From the NCBI RefSeq assembly GCF_032854445.1, contig NC_088300.1, forward strand, positions 2,852,001-2,916,000: a stretch of DNA of 64,000 nucleotides. Direction: 5' to 3'. The notes below the pieces were generated by a model that was given only the letters and a program-made list of their open reading frames with translations, was not told the DNA's origin and did not search any database. This DNA is from Liolophura sinensis (Eukaryota; Mollusca; Polyplacophora; Chitonida; Chitonidae). Below, piece after piece: positions 48,901-59,735 of this stretch; the first letter of the stretch is position 1, and each line of letters opens with the position of its first letter. The position numbers were made by a program, and so were the translations under genes.

Positions 48901-51900
48901 GCTTTAGGAACTCATCCAGGGTCAGGATGTCTTTGGGGTGATTACTCTCAACGTGCAACTTAAAACTGACAAATAACCAACACAAATGTTGAAAGAAAAA
49001 GCAACCCGTCTATCAGGTAGATGTACATGAAAGAAAAAGGTCCTGTGAGTCAAAAGAATTTGTAAGCTGAAGTAAAAATCACATACGATGTTCTTAACTG
49101 TCAATGGTTACACATACTGTTGATAAATAGATTACAAAAGTGCCTTGAGAAAACCAACCACCTTTGACTAGCTAATGACTTAAAGAAATGTACCACAATA
49201 CTGGTGGAAGGAATGTGGTCTTCAACGAGTGTTAGATTGCATGAACAGCCACAAGAGTGAGCGTGTGAATCTATCAATTTCCTGTCCACGGCGAGGTTTG
49301 AACCCTTGTGGGTCCTATACACTCCACTAACGAGCAATGATCTTACTTGTCAAAATGGTGGCTGTAGAGCTGTGTGGGGATGGACAGAAGCTGATCATAC
49401 AAGGCGGTAACTTTGACCAACTCATTCTGGTCCTTCTCCCACTTGATGAATGAGTCCCACAACTTGTCAGAGCGGAAGTCCTTTCCGGCTGTTGCCAGAG
49501 CTCTAGTGTATAAACTGAAACACATTTATTTTGGTGATGTAAGATAGACAAGAAAACACATATGGGTATCATATAGCCTATTCTGTCTACATAAAATCAA
49601 AAAATGCACAACACCATAAAGAGTGAAGAATAACTGAAATTTGCTGACATGTGAAGACGATCCACCACTCTAAGACTACAAATATAACCAAAACAGACCT
49701 TAACAACCACAGCCATTTAGTTCTGATGTGCTTGGTAAATAATCAGCTTTCAATCTGTAATTTTTTACAAAGCTATTGGATACACCATGTTAGAGAGAAC
49801 GGAAATAAAACGTTGCGACACTTGCATGTTTATCTTCAAGGAAAGGCAATTACATTTTAAACCTAGCTGTAAACAATGGAATTTGGAAAAAAAACTGTTC
49901 CCGACAAAACTGTTCTTACGATCTTATTTTGCCCACAGCTTCCGGGTCGTTGACATGTTTTTCAGTGAGAAAGCAAAGGTAGTGGAGCCACAGTTCCACA
50001 CTGAGAGGGATGGCCTTCAGACCACGCTCGAACACCTGAAACAACAAGATATGCACAAGCTGAGTGGCTGACACCTGACCAATGGAGAAGCAGAACTCCG
50101 GTAAAGAGTGTGGACAAAAAGCGATCATGAATCTGGACGAAGAGTAGTATACCACTGGATTACCGTATAGTCAGTCCTGCTGTTGGCCAGGGTCAACTGC
50201 CACGCTGTCAACCTCCACGGTCTCAAGCCTCAGACCATCTCTGTCACCCTTAAGCCATTACAACTTTAGGACATTTCAATTATATCACAAGTTGGCTAAG
50301 AAAATGGGAAATTTGACTTAAAGTGACAGCCGGGATTGTCATGTAGCCTACAGGGCTCAGTCTCCCCACCCTGCAGACCAACAATCATGTGTAGCAAGTA
50401 GAGAGCACTTTCTAAAATCTCTGCAACGAAAAATATGGCATGGTGTCATACAGGTCAAAAAACAATTGTACAAAACAATACACAGCAGAAAGTCGCCAAA
50501 ATAAACGTCCATGATTTCATTACTAAGTATCTGACATTCAAATGAAAATTTCCAAGAAATCACCACAAGAATGTGGGCAGAAAACTTTCCTACCTGTTTC
50601 ACATCAGAATTAGTAAAAAAATGTCTCACCTCTTCGGCCTTGTCAAACTCCTCCAACCTCTTCTCCAGGTCAGCATACTTCTTCCAGTAGCCAAAACAAT
50701 ACGGGTAATGACTGAAGAATTCATCAAAGGCTTCTCGTGCAGACTCCCCTTTGTTCTGTAAAAAACCAACACTTTATTTCATTATCCACAGATTAGATTT
50801 CAGATATTTCACAAGCATATGAACTATGAAAACCAAAACTCACCTATATATGGATGGGACACTGGTGTGTATGTCGGGAACACTGTATTTCTAAAGTTAC
50901 ATTAACTTCAGCCTGTCTTTGGCAAGTTTTAACAAGTATTTCACAGTTGAAATTGCTAGAATTACATGTTGGGAAGACTGAGTGTTCAAGATTTTCTGAC
51001 CTCCTTTTCGCTACTGTGAGTTACAACATAATTCTTCATCTTATATTTGGCATTAGAGTGATTTTCCTTGATTCAAGCATTATTGAGCATTTCTTCGCTG
51101 TATGAACGCTGAGTTGTCAGTTGGTTTGTCACCTGACAAGTTTTAGCTTCATGCTGAGTTGTCAGTTGGGTTGTCAGCTGACAAGTTTTAGCTTCATGCT
51201 GAGTTGTCAGTTGGTTTGTCACCTGACAAGTTTTAGCTTCATGACGGACTCAAGGGCATCTCATAATTAGAACGTAGAATTCATGAGTGATTATTTACAT
51301 TCACATGACTCTTTCACATTTTGGGAAGATATTTTCGTAATAAATCTGACTTAAGGAGAAAAATGCAAATTCACAATAGTTTGGGCATTATCCTGTCCAA
51401 TATGCACACATTGAGACATGGGCAGTCGTTCTCAGTTTCCTGCTCATGAATGTGTGTTTAAAATGCATCAGTTTTACACTTAAACTCACCATAAGTCCAA
51501 TTTATTGCCTCCATACCTGTCTATCCACTAAAAGAAACCACACTAACAGTAGCCGCTTTCAGCGCTGACGATTGGCCAACTTCATAAGGGCCTATACTAC
51601 ACAGATACTCGCAGTGAATTGTCCTGCAGTGCCATATCCCCAATGCTGAACTTCATCTTCTCAGCTTTCAAAACTTCATACAATTTTTTTACATATTTTT
51701 CTGTAATAACTGTGTCCTTTCATTATTTTTCCTATGCATATATAGTGACAGACTTTATGTTCACTTTAACATATTGAATACTCAGTGCTGTGTCTTATTT
51801 GAGTACTGGTATTTCAAGCAGTTGCACTGAACATTTGTTGACTTGATGTTTAATAAATTTGCTCTAATTACAAATGGACATGTAACAGTGTCTCCCAATG

Positions 51901-54816
51901 GTGTTGGAAGATTGAGTTTGGACATTTACCACAGGATTTTATTACTCCACCAAGGATTACAGTTATTGAGGGATTATTAGATATTTTACTGATCAGCAAA
52001 CTTTAATCTTACAGGAGTACGAAGGGTCCACACCAAAATCCATTACACTATTAGTTGATAACTACTAGACATATCTGTACAAACCACCACATCCTCTTCT
52101 TTCAGTACAACTATATATAGGACCAAAGATAATAATAACAAACACCCGTCACACCATCCTGTTTTGTTTGCGTCACATGCATTACAGAAATGAGTCTATC
52201 AACAAACCTCTTGTTCTACATATTGCAAAAGGTATGTCCAGCCAGTAAAGTCAGATGGATTGTCTTTCACAGCCTTCCAGTATTTTTCTAGTTCAGTGCT
52301 TTGTTTAGGCTCCTCTGCAACACATAAGAAACCTGTTAGTCTTGGATTCTGGTAACAGTTTAGATTCAACAACACTGAGAGACAGTATGAACAGTTACAA
52401 GGCACCGCAAAAATTGTCAAAACAAAACTGTTTTCCGCACCTTACAAGATACTCTTTTGACTGCGAACTGGTCAAGCAAATAAACACAATTCTCACTTGA
52501 TACTAACACCCTTTCTGCATGAAAGACTGAGGACATAGCCCAGCTGACAGGAATCCATGTGCTTCTCTAACATAATTCAAACATTCATGAATACACCAGG
52601 GCTGATCTGTATGTCTCAAGGAAATGACAATTTCCAAACTTCTACTTCTTCTGCTTTTATCAGAACTAACACAACTGATTGTCACAAAATAATATCACTG
52701 GTTTGAAGCTGAATATGATCTCTTCACCTCTGAATTTATTCAATTATGTTCAAGGCTCTGATATAACAGTAGATAGGGCATTGGTTCATCAAGAAACTGT
52801 TTTTCACAATGAACACCTGATGAAAGAGTGTATTCAGAAATTCCCAGACAAATTAACATTACGTATCCCAACCGCCTGGTTCTCACACTGCAGGCAAGGT
52901 GAGGATGGTGCTTTATTTCATTTCTACACATGCCTTCATAGCATCACTCCATGAGACATTTACTTTTCTTGCATTAAGGCCAGAGTTCTACCACCTTGCA
53001 CCTCAGACGCACTACCATTTAGGCATTCTCACTATCACTGATTTTGTTTTAATATGGGGTCAGTGATGATTTTGGAGGCTGGCAAGCTGCAAAGCAATGA
53101 AGACGAGGTTAACCAATAAGTAGTGCATACATTTCTGCGAAACAGAGACGTCTTATGTGCAAGTTGGCAGAATGAGGTGGCCCTACTGCAAAATTAGTAT
53201 ATGGAATGTCATACGAATGACTGCTGAACCAAAGGTATAGTCCATCTAGATGGACTCAGTGGGCTATTTTAAAATTCTGACATTCAGCGTCTCTCACCTC
53301 TTAAAATACATGGCGCAGATTTCAAACTCCCATCTCCTTCCCACTTACAGCCATCTAACTCACCCCCTCTGCTCATTTATATGTAATTTTACTGTAGAAT
53401 CTCCAACAGTATCCTCAATTTACTATCTTCAACTATGAAACTACTTAACTCACAATGCCAGAACCTTGACGGTAACAAGTGCCTCGTTGTTGACCGCCAT
53501 TTTGAATTGTCACATGACCTACTTCTGGGTCTGAAATGCAACTCTTGGTATTGACATCCTCAAGAAAACTAATATATTTCGAATGCCTTCCACAAGAACA
53601 ACCTTCTCGTTTCAATCCAAAATGACACAAAAAAGAGCTTGTATTTTTAGAGCAGGTAAGTTTGGGTGCCGTGAGCATGGACCTCATTGAGATCGGCTCG
53701 AGTGGGAGTACGCAGATGTGTGAAGATTTGCTTGAGAGGTGGCGATGGACTGTGTTACGATGAATGTCAGAATTTTAAAATAGCAAACTGAGTCCATCTA
53801 GATGGACTAACCAAGGTACAGAAGCATTTCTAGACACTGTTTTCTGATCACAGCCAGCTGACCGATTCCCAATTCTGAGACCAGCAGACCTGCTGTGAAA
53901 GCGAGGATTCTGTAAGACGGATCGGAACCTAGAGACCATGTGGTCTCCTTAGTGAACCTGGGAGAAGAAAACGGTCCTCTCAACATTATTGCATAGGAAA
54001 ATGCCTACTTTGGGATCGCTGACAGCGATCTTGCATTCGTTGGATTTGTATAATGTTCAGCTTTCCAGATAGTCTGCAGAGCCTTCGGGATGTTATACAA
54101 CTAGGCCTTACAGGTCATTAGCCAAGTGGCAAAAAGTTACCTTTTCAGCAATGCTTTAACTTTGGGTGGCCATTTTGTTTTACACAAAAGGGTAGTCACA
54201 TGACCTCCAACTTCCAACCCGTCTAACAGAATATGTGATGATGAACAGAGATGGTCAATCAATTTAAATGTACTAAAATACCATTGAGACATGCAGTTTT
54301 CACAATTCACCATTATATTCAATCACTGAATTATTCACAGAGTGCTCAGACAGTGACAATGGTTACCTCTGGCGCAATTACCATTTCATTTTAATAATTT
54401 TAGAAATCAACGATGCCTCATTCACATCTTCAACCACTGCACATCACCACATGGCTACAAGTGACATTATTTACAAATGCCAATCTGGTTAGACGAGGTT
54501 AGAATCAGAATGCATTACATACACAAGCATCACATCTTGGAGTACTTCTATGTTAAAACGTAGATAAATCTCTCTCCAGTTTACAGACATTATTCCTCCA
54601 TATAGAAACATTGAAGTCTTACTCTAAGTGGCAATAACTGAGCCAAAATGAGAAAGGCAAAAGCATGGACACGATAAAATTAGAGCTTAATGTAAAGCTA
54701 CATTAATCGGCATTTAATGGTACATAAAACTCGTCCAAACACTGAGTCTTTTGGTACTGATTACCCGGATTTGATTTTTCGTTGTCTGTAGCACTCTCCT
54801 GCTCTGTGTCAGCCAT
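39905..54816 (-). CDS. PRPF39: Pre-mRNA-processing factor 39, 15 exons, 638 aa
   Basis: Exons: 54765-54816, 52208-52314, 50630-50755, 49920-50035, 49347-49514, 48767-48965, 47453-47563, 46906-47070, 46230-46356, 45658-45866, 44988-45047, 42702-42886, 41735-41818, 40572-40713, 39905-39970. All are GT-AG with consistent phases, 638 codons plus stop. PRPF39 is a nuclear HAT-repeat protein of the U1 snRNP that helps define 5' splice sites. Matches to human run the whole length: [15 protein letters not shown] (first HAT), [105 protein letters not shown] low-complexity linker of PPGVDD repeats lies in exon 6 where human has GPPGDDLPSG. The Lys-rich and Tyr-rich C-terminus ([20 protein letters not shown]) fits the family. 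The N-terminus is shorter than in human. Confidence 0.97.
41499..41568 (-). mobile_element. Short diverged SINE fragment, antisense, PRPF39 intron 13
   Basis: aatatttcactaatatgatg, gcggtctgaattatgtgtgg, aggaaaccaatgac matches the SINE body (aatatttcacttatacgacggcggccagcattatggtgggaggaaacc) with scattered changes. Confidence 0.65.
42917..43966 (-). repeat. 72-bp minisatellite (~14 units) grown from a SINE tail, PRPF39 intron 11
   Basis: The unit is gacttatatggcagtggtca / ggcttatgggtgaaggaaat / cgaaccttcgtcaggtacct / gacaaaatttct. The left boundary (42917-42978) is a diverged SINE end. Read on -, gccgtataagttttgagcac, tgcataaaaccctcatgggc, taaataaa parallels the SINE tail. Each unit on - also has ggttcgatttcc, close to the tRNA B-box consensus, and a perfect palindrome tcaggtacctga. 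72 = 24 codons, so a 259-codon frame is open on -. It is not a gene. Confidence 0.9.
44020..44415. repeat. ~31-bp degenerate minisatellite, PRPF39 intron 11
   Basis: About 12 units are built from catcctgatagtcatagcta and gccagcgtttc. Units are often missing the second half. It directly follows the 72-bp array, separated by about 50 bp. Confidence 0.85.
46433..46678 (-). mobile_element. Near full-length SINE with tRNA-like head, PRPF39 intron 8
   Basis: On - the head reads gggggcctccatgactcgag, tggttagtgggccaatgcga (A-box region), then a B-box-like gagttcaaggtc. The body aggaaacccacgaccac lies further on. The tail near 46445 is tataaaacaccaatcacata. It is diverged from the younger copies, so it is an older insertion. 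It supplies the head that truncated copies lack. Confidence 0.87.
47672..47900 (-). mobile_element. Near full-length SINE, PRPF39 intron 6
   Basis: Tail first on +: tatctgactggtgttttgcg, ccatactcaagaatacttca, cttatactacggcggcca. The body and a head end follow (ggacttgaactcacagcgac, then aggctcctgggtcattgcac and cacgctaagcctctctggca). A long A/T tail is not visible. Divergence is moderate. Confidence 0.86.
48478..48556. repeat. Short ~21-bp tandem repeat, 3-4 copies, PRPF39 intron 6
   Basis: ccagtactcctttgatatag repeats at about 48477, 48500, 48521 and 48539, with decay at both ends. Confidence 0.75.
50756..52207. other. PRPF39 intron 2, including a 45-bp triplicate
   Basis: At 51108-51242 three copies of gctgagttgtcagttggttt / gtcacctgacaagttttagc / ttcat lie head to tail. 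The unit contains the inverted pair gtcagttggtttgtcacctgac. The rest is unremarkable AT-rich intron. Confidence 0.75.
53238..53809. mobile_element. 572-bp non-autonomous DNA transposon with ~50-bp inverted ends, PRPF39 intron 1
   Basis: Both ends begin tagtccatctagatggactc and continue through gctattttaaaattctgaca. They match at 47 of 49 positions. The outermost 18 bp (agtccatctagatggact) is itself a perfect palindrome. Flanks accaaaggta (53228-53237) and accaaggta (53810-53818) look like a 9-10-bp target duplication, as in Mutator-like elements. No transposase is encoded. The near-identical ends point to a recent insertion. Confidence 0.82.
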
Positions 54817-54954
54817 GTTCGTCGGATGTATAAACAGGAAGTCGTGGCCAAATGGAAACGAGGCGGAGAGTGTTTTCCCCTCGTGACAGCTGAAGGGAAG
54901 ATGGGAAAACCAACACTGTAATTCTCTAAACAAAACAGTGTGTCAGTCTATACT
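54817..54954. promoter_or_regulatory. Shared divergent promoter region of PRPF39 (-) and TMEM179 (+)
   Basis: 138 bp separate the two start codons. An ETS-type site (caggaagt, 54835-54842) and a GC-richer core (cgaggcggagag) are visible, with no TATA box. ETS sites are frequent in bidirectional promoters of housekeeping genes. Confidence 0.7.
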
Positions 54955-57900
54955 ATGGGGATCGGAAACATCCTTGTTTTCGCTCAAGTTGTATTTTTCT
55001 TTTGTGTCTTCTTCTTGTCATTTTTTTTCTACATTCCTATGAGTGTCAATGTAGGAGACTTCAAAGGGAACTGCCTTCTGAATGCTGACGGAAAGTGGGA
55101 GCGCAATCAAAGTGCTGGGGATCAGACAGCTCAGTTACAAATTGTGCAATGGGGATCGCAGGGCTCATGTAATTTTGCTGTGTTTATCGGGGTGATCGAG
55201 ATGATATTGGGCGCTATCTATGTCGTCTGGGAGTCAATGCATCTGTGTAAAGGAACTGACAGGTACTAGCTATACACATATATAGGAGTCCATCTTGGCC
55301 TAAGTCGCCACACAACCAGCGCGGCACAATTACCCAGGAGCCTCTCACCCTGCTGTGAGTCCTCCGGACGTATGTGGGTAGGTCTGTTAGCAACCTGCAG
55401 ATGGTTGTGGGTTTCCACCCGAGCTTTGTTTGCGAAATGTAGCTTGCACATCGAGCAACACAAAGTGCTGGTAGAGTTACGGAGAAAAACTGCTTGTAAT
55501 GTGTCGGATCATGGAGGTAGAATAGAAGGAGGCACTACTCGGCCTGGTCCCGGAGGACTTACCCGCTGACCGCATGCTGGTTTATTGAGTTATGAAAAGG
55601 TTTCATACAGTCTTGTCCGGCATTGATGTACACTGTACGTTACTGATGATCAGCTAGACTCGCCCAGAAAAGGAGCTTTCTCCAAAGGACACATAAATTG
55701 CCTCCGAGTAGCATTTTCCCAGTACGTACTTCATAACAAGCTAGTCACGAAGAATGGTTCAAAGTTGCTTATAAAATGACCTATAAGTACATGTTTGATT
55801 GACAGCTGTACAAGGCTGGGTTAGGTTGTTTACAGTGATCTGAAAATGACAGTGCTGTAAAACGATATTTTGTAATTTGAAATACTTTCCGATCAGTTGA
55901 GAAAAATAAAATTTCGTGTGAGCGTAGATAATATATCAAGTTATTGACTGGTTGAGTTAATTTAAGGTCAAAAGTATATTTTCAGAGAAATTCAGTGTTA
56001 AAAAATCCCAAAAAGGTCCATCTGATTAACATTAGAAAAACTGAGAAAACAATATTGCCTGTCTTTGACAGAGTACTGATATATTTTCCAATCAAATTTC
56101 TTTAGAAAAGGTTGGACAAAAAAGGGCAAAAGTGTATACACACCACGTTATCTGGAAGTCAGAAGCGCAAGTTCTTGGAAGTAATACAAGAGCTACTTTT
56201 GGAATATTTTCCTATATTCAGCCAGCTTCAGTGTTCAAAACATTTATTTATTTCAGTTTTAACCAAAAACCACAAAAGAAGTGCACAAACGTACAGGCAT
56301 TGTTGGCAGATCTCAGCGAGTTTGACTCAAGACTTTATCAAAAATGTGTCCTGTGTGCCTGAGACAGCCTCGAGAGTGCTTGTGCCTGACCAAGCCAGAC
56401 CGCTCTAATCTCCTGTCACTACAGAGATGTATTTATTTTGTGAATTTCTGTGGTTTTCGTGGATCATTCTTGGTTCGACGAGACTCAGAACAGGTTAGTT
56501 GATTATGGGAACCACTCGGTTGACATCAGTTTACACCAGGGAAATGATAATGCGCGTGTGAAGATGCGGTAAATGTTGTTTACTGTCAATCGACATATTA
56601 GAAGATGCGGTAAATGTTGTTTGCTAACAATCCGACACATTAGAAGATGCGGTAAATGTTGTTTGCTAACAATCCGACACATTAGAAGATGCGGCAAATG
56701 TTGTTTGCTAACAATCCGACACATTAGAAGATGCGGTAAATGTTGTTTGCTAACAATCCGACACATTAGAAGATGCGGTAAATGTTGTTTGCTAACAATC
56801 CGACACATTAGAAGATGCGGTAAATGTTGTTTGCTAACAATCCGACACATTAGAAGATGCGGTAAATGTTGTTTGCTAACAATCCGACACATTAGAAGAT
56901 GTGGTAAATGTTGTTTGCTAACAATCCGACACATTAGAAGATGCGGTAAATGTTGTTTACTGTCAATCGACATATTAGAAGATGCGGTAAATGTTGTTTA
57001 CTGTCAATCGACATATTAGAAGATGCGGTAAATGTTGTTTACTGTCAATCGACATATTAGAAGATGTGGTAAATGTTGTTTACTGTCAATCGACATATTA
57101 GAAGATGCGGTAAATGTTGTTTGCCGTCATTCCGACACATTAGAAGATGCGGTAAATGTTGTGTACTGTCAATCCGACACATTAGAAGCAATTTTTCTCC
57201 GTAACTCTCCCAACACTTTGTGATGCTTGATGTGAGAAATACATTCCGCAACTACCCTCAGGCTATGCCCTCAACATAATGCTGACTGCCATCATATAAG
57301 TGAAATATTTTTGAGTATGGCATAAAACAGCGATCAGATAAATATTTATTATACATACGATATAGACATCCAGTTATAAAGCCAAATACAAACCCAAAGA
57401 CTGTACATTATCTGAAAAATAGAGTGCACCTGCCTCTGAATGAGGCTAAAATATATTTGTTTGATTTATTTGATTGGTGTTTTATTCCGTACTCATTTCA
57501 CTTATACAATGGCGGCCAGCATTATGGTGGGTGGAAACCGGGCAGAGCGCGGGGGAAACCCACGACCATCCGCAGGTTGCTGACAGACCTTCCCACGAAC
57601 GGCCGGAGAGGAAGCCAGTGTGAGCTCTAAAATATATGATATATATACATGTATGTGTAAGTAGGTAAAGGTGTAATGTAGTTTGCATCCTGCATGTTGA
57701 CATAAATCCTAATTTCTAATACCTCTAGGGCAACAGTGTATGGTTATGGAGTTGTGTGAAAATGTGATAGACGGTGAACAAATCTTTGGTTTTGAGCTTG
57801 TAACAGAGATGCCCCAGTACTTCAAACAACACCATTTTTTTGTAAGCAGTGCATTTATCCCAATGGAGATGTTTCAAATTTCTTGAGCATGGTAGTAAAC

Positions 57901-59735
57901 ACAAATCAAATAAATAAATAAATAAAAACATGCATACTCTTCACCAAGTTGTGCTATTGTGCATGTACCTCTGGTGTACCTGAATATGGTGTATATTTCA
58001 GTTTGTGGCTGGAGGCGTTTATCACCTGTATGGTTTGTTGTGTTGTCATGGTGATGGTATTTGCCGCAGCATTGACCATCAGCTCAGGATTTCAAGTATG
58101 GTGTGCTTTACTGTTAAAGCCAGGATCAGAAATTCACAGGTAACATACCAATAGCAACAATCTTTGAAAGCTCTGAAGATACCCCTGCAACACTTTGGGC
58201 ATAAGGGAGCTGATGTTCTGGTATACTATAATGCATCTGCCTAATGTGCAGGTGTGTTAATGAATGTTATGTTGGATTTGTCGATCTGTTTCTCTCTGTG
58301 TATCTTCGTCCACGCTATAATTACTAGAGTTTGAGAGCTACAGTCTTTAGTGGACTGATACATAGATGGCATGACTATCCACACTGGTAAGATTCAGAGC
58401 GATCAAAGCCTGACATGTTAACTACATTACCATTAACCTTTGCTACTCCAGTGCAGTTAGATACTTGTATCCTCGCTATAATTAACTCTGGTGATTGAAT
58501 TTGCTGAAGAGTGCTGAGAATCATTAATATATAGATGTGTGTAGTTTCTATAATCCATGAATTATTTGAGTAATGAATTTATTACTGCTCTTTAGAGGGG
58601 TGATGAGTGGATGGTATAGGAATGGTTGATTGTTTCCAGTAAAGCTGTAAACTGTACATAATTGATGTGGTCTACTTTGCAGCTGTGAGCAAGGACAATA
58701 CATTCCCTTTGCCTCAGAGCTGGGCTTGAACACAAGTCGTTACTTTACTGACCTTCAAATAGCGCAGGTAAACTGTTATTGGTACTCAACCTTCAGCCAC
58801 TCCTATTGGCTAGCAGACCCACATTTACCCTAAATGACCATAAATTTCGTCCATGACCAACTTTACTGATTTTTTTTTTTTTTTTACTGATTCTGAGAGT
58901 TCTGTTGGGGTTAGAAAGGTGTTTGAGGTTTGCATAGAATATAGGATGATATTCTGCTGGAAAATTGTGCTTTCAGTACCAAAAATAATAGTGTGTGATT
59001 TTTATTTGCCTGTGAAAATGCACTTTTGTGGGCGAAACATTGTCATTTAGTATTTGTATTTGTTAACTTCCCTATTGTTTTTAGGTGTAATCAAGAATAG
59101 TTCACTTGGCAGTGGTCTGATGTCTGCGTGGAGTAATGTGTACAGATGTTCTATTCAGCACAACATTATAGGAGGTTCAAGCTCAAATCAATCAGTCAAA
59201 CTGTAACTAGAAATCTCTGTTGCATATGCCTTCTAATATAAATTGATTGTGATCCAGTGTTGATGTAACTTGTATCTGCAGTATATATGTAGATCTTGAT
59301 TTACAAAATGAGTTCTAGGAACCTTTAATACTGATAGATGCATTTTAAAAACATCACCTAGCATCACCTTAGGGAGGCTGTGAATTTCAATTCCAATTTA
59401 AAGAAACATGCCGAAGGATTTCATTCAAAAGTAATGCTCCTTTGGTTTTGCATTAACTTTTTGGGTTCAAATAAGGTTTTTAGATTGTAATTTGTTTCCC
59501 TTAATGCTTTTAGTGTCATCTGTGTAAGAGTGAACATTACATGTGTGACAGTAAACATGGGTTTGTGCTGCAGTTTGGTGCTTGGAGCTCCTGGTTTTGC
59601 TGGGTCGCCTTGAGTATGTTGGCCATCGTCAAGATTTACCGCTACTCCAAACAAGAAGCCTTCTTGACAAGTATGAACCAAGAGAGAGAACGTCTATTAC
59701 AGCGCCTGGGACCTCCATCTGAGGAAAATATCTGA
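54955..59735 (+). CDS. TMEM179: Transmembrane protein 179, 4 exons, 230 aa
   Basis: Exons: 54955-55262, 58002-58139, 58683-58767, 59574-59735. Phases are 2-2-0 and the total is 230 codons plus stop (human TMEM179 233). It is a small four-pass membrane protein of unknown biochemical role. Predicted segments are ~residues 7-29 (very Phe-rich), 73-92, 108-130 and 184-202. Family marks: DFKGNCLL in the first loop (human DFRGRCLL), SCNF before TM2, LCKGTDS at the exon 1-2 join, HSCEQGQ after TM3, and DLQIAQFGAWSSW leading into TM4. The basic cytosolic end (RYSKQEAFL...ERERLLQR) parallels the human HEKELLL region. I chose the ATG at 54955; upstream in-frame codons lack ATG. TMEM179B is a possible alternative name, but the DFxGxCLL and IAQFGxW blocks favour TMEM179. 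AATAAA is at 60016-60021 and 60631-60636. Confidence 0.92.
55293..55435 (+). mobile_element. Diverged SINE fragment, sense orientation, TMEM179 intron 1
   Basis: The pieces acccaggagcctctcaccct, gctgtgagtcctccggacgt, agcaacctgcagatggttgt and gggtttccacccgagctttg follow the SINE order, with gaps. It starts about 30 bp after the exon-1 donor. Confidence 0.7.
55436..56559. other. TMEM179 intron 1, unique part
   Basis: No exon, SINE or array is recognised between the SINE fragment and the 42-bp array. Confidence 0.45.
56560..57190. repeat. 42-bp minisatellite, about 15 copies, two interleaved variants, TMEM179 intron 1
   Basis: The unit is tagaagatgcggtaaatgtt plus gtttgctaacaatccgacac-at, 42 bp. 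A second form has gtttactgtcaatcgacata (41-42 bp). It forms the first unit and a block at 56950-57100, flanking the main block. 42 = 14 codons, so frames of ~150 codons stay open on both strands (RRCGKCCLLTIRHI on +, KQHLPHLLMCRIVS on -). I see no exon evidence. Confidence 0.93.
57263..57350 (+). mobile_element. SINE tail fragment, sense, TMEM179 intron 1
   Basis: cataatgctgactgccatca, tataagtgaaatatttttga, gtatggcataaaacagcgat, cagataaatattta. It is a 5'-truncated, moderately diverged copy. Confidence 0.8.
57457..57626 (-). mobile_element. SINE copy with 11-bp target-site duplication, TMEM179 intron 1
   Basis: Tail first on +: tgtttgatttatttgattgg, tgttttattccgtactcatt. A well-preserved body follows (tggcggccagcattatggtg, ggtggaaaccgggcagagcg) to ggccggagaggaagccagtg. 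Direct repeats ctaaaatatat lie at 57446-57456 and 57627-57637. The tRNA head is absent. Confidence 0.93.
57878..57928 (+). mobile_element. SINE tail remnant, sense
   Basis: ttcttgagcatggtagtaaa, cacaaatcaaataaataaat, aaataaaa. Only about 50 bp of the tail end remain. Confidence 0.75.

Noticed and set aside
56503-57019. 148- and 156-codon frames on opposite strands
   Set aside because: They come from the 42-bp array inside TMEM179 intron 1.
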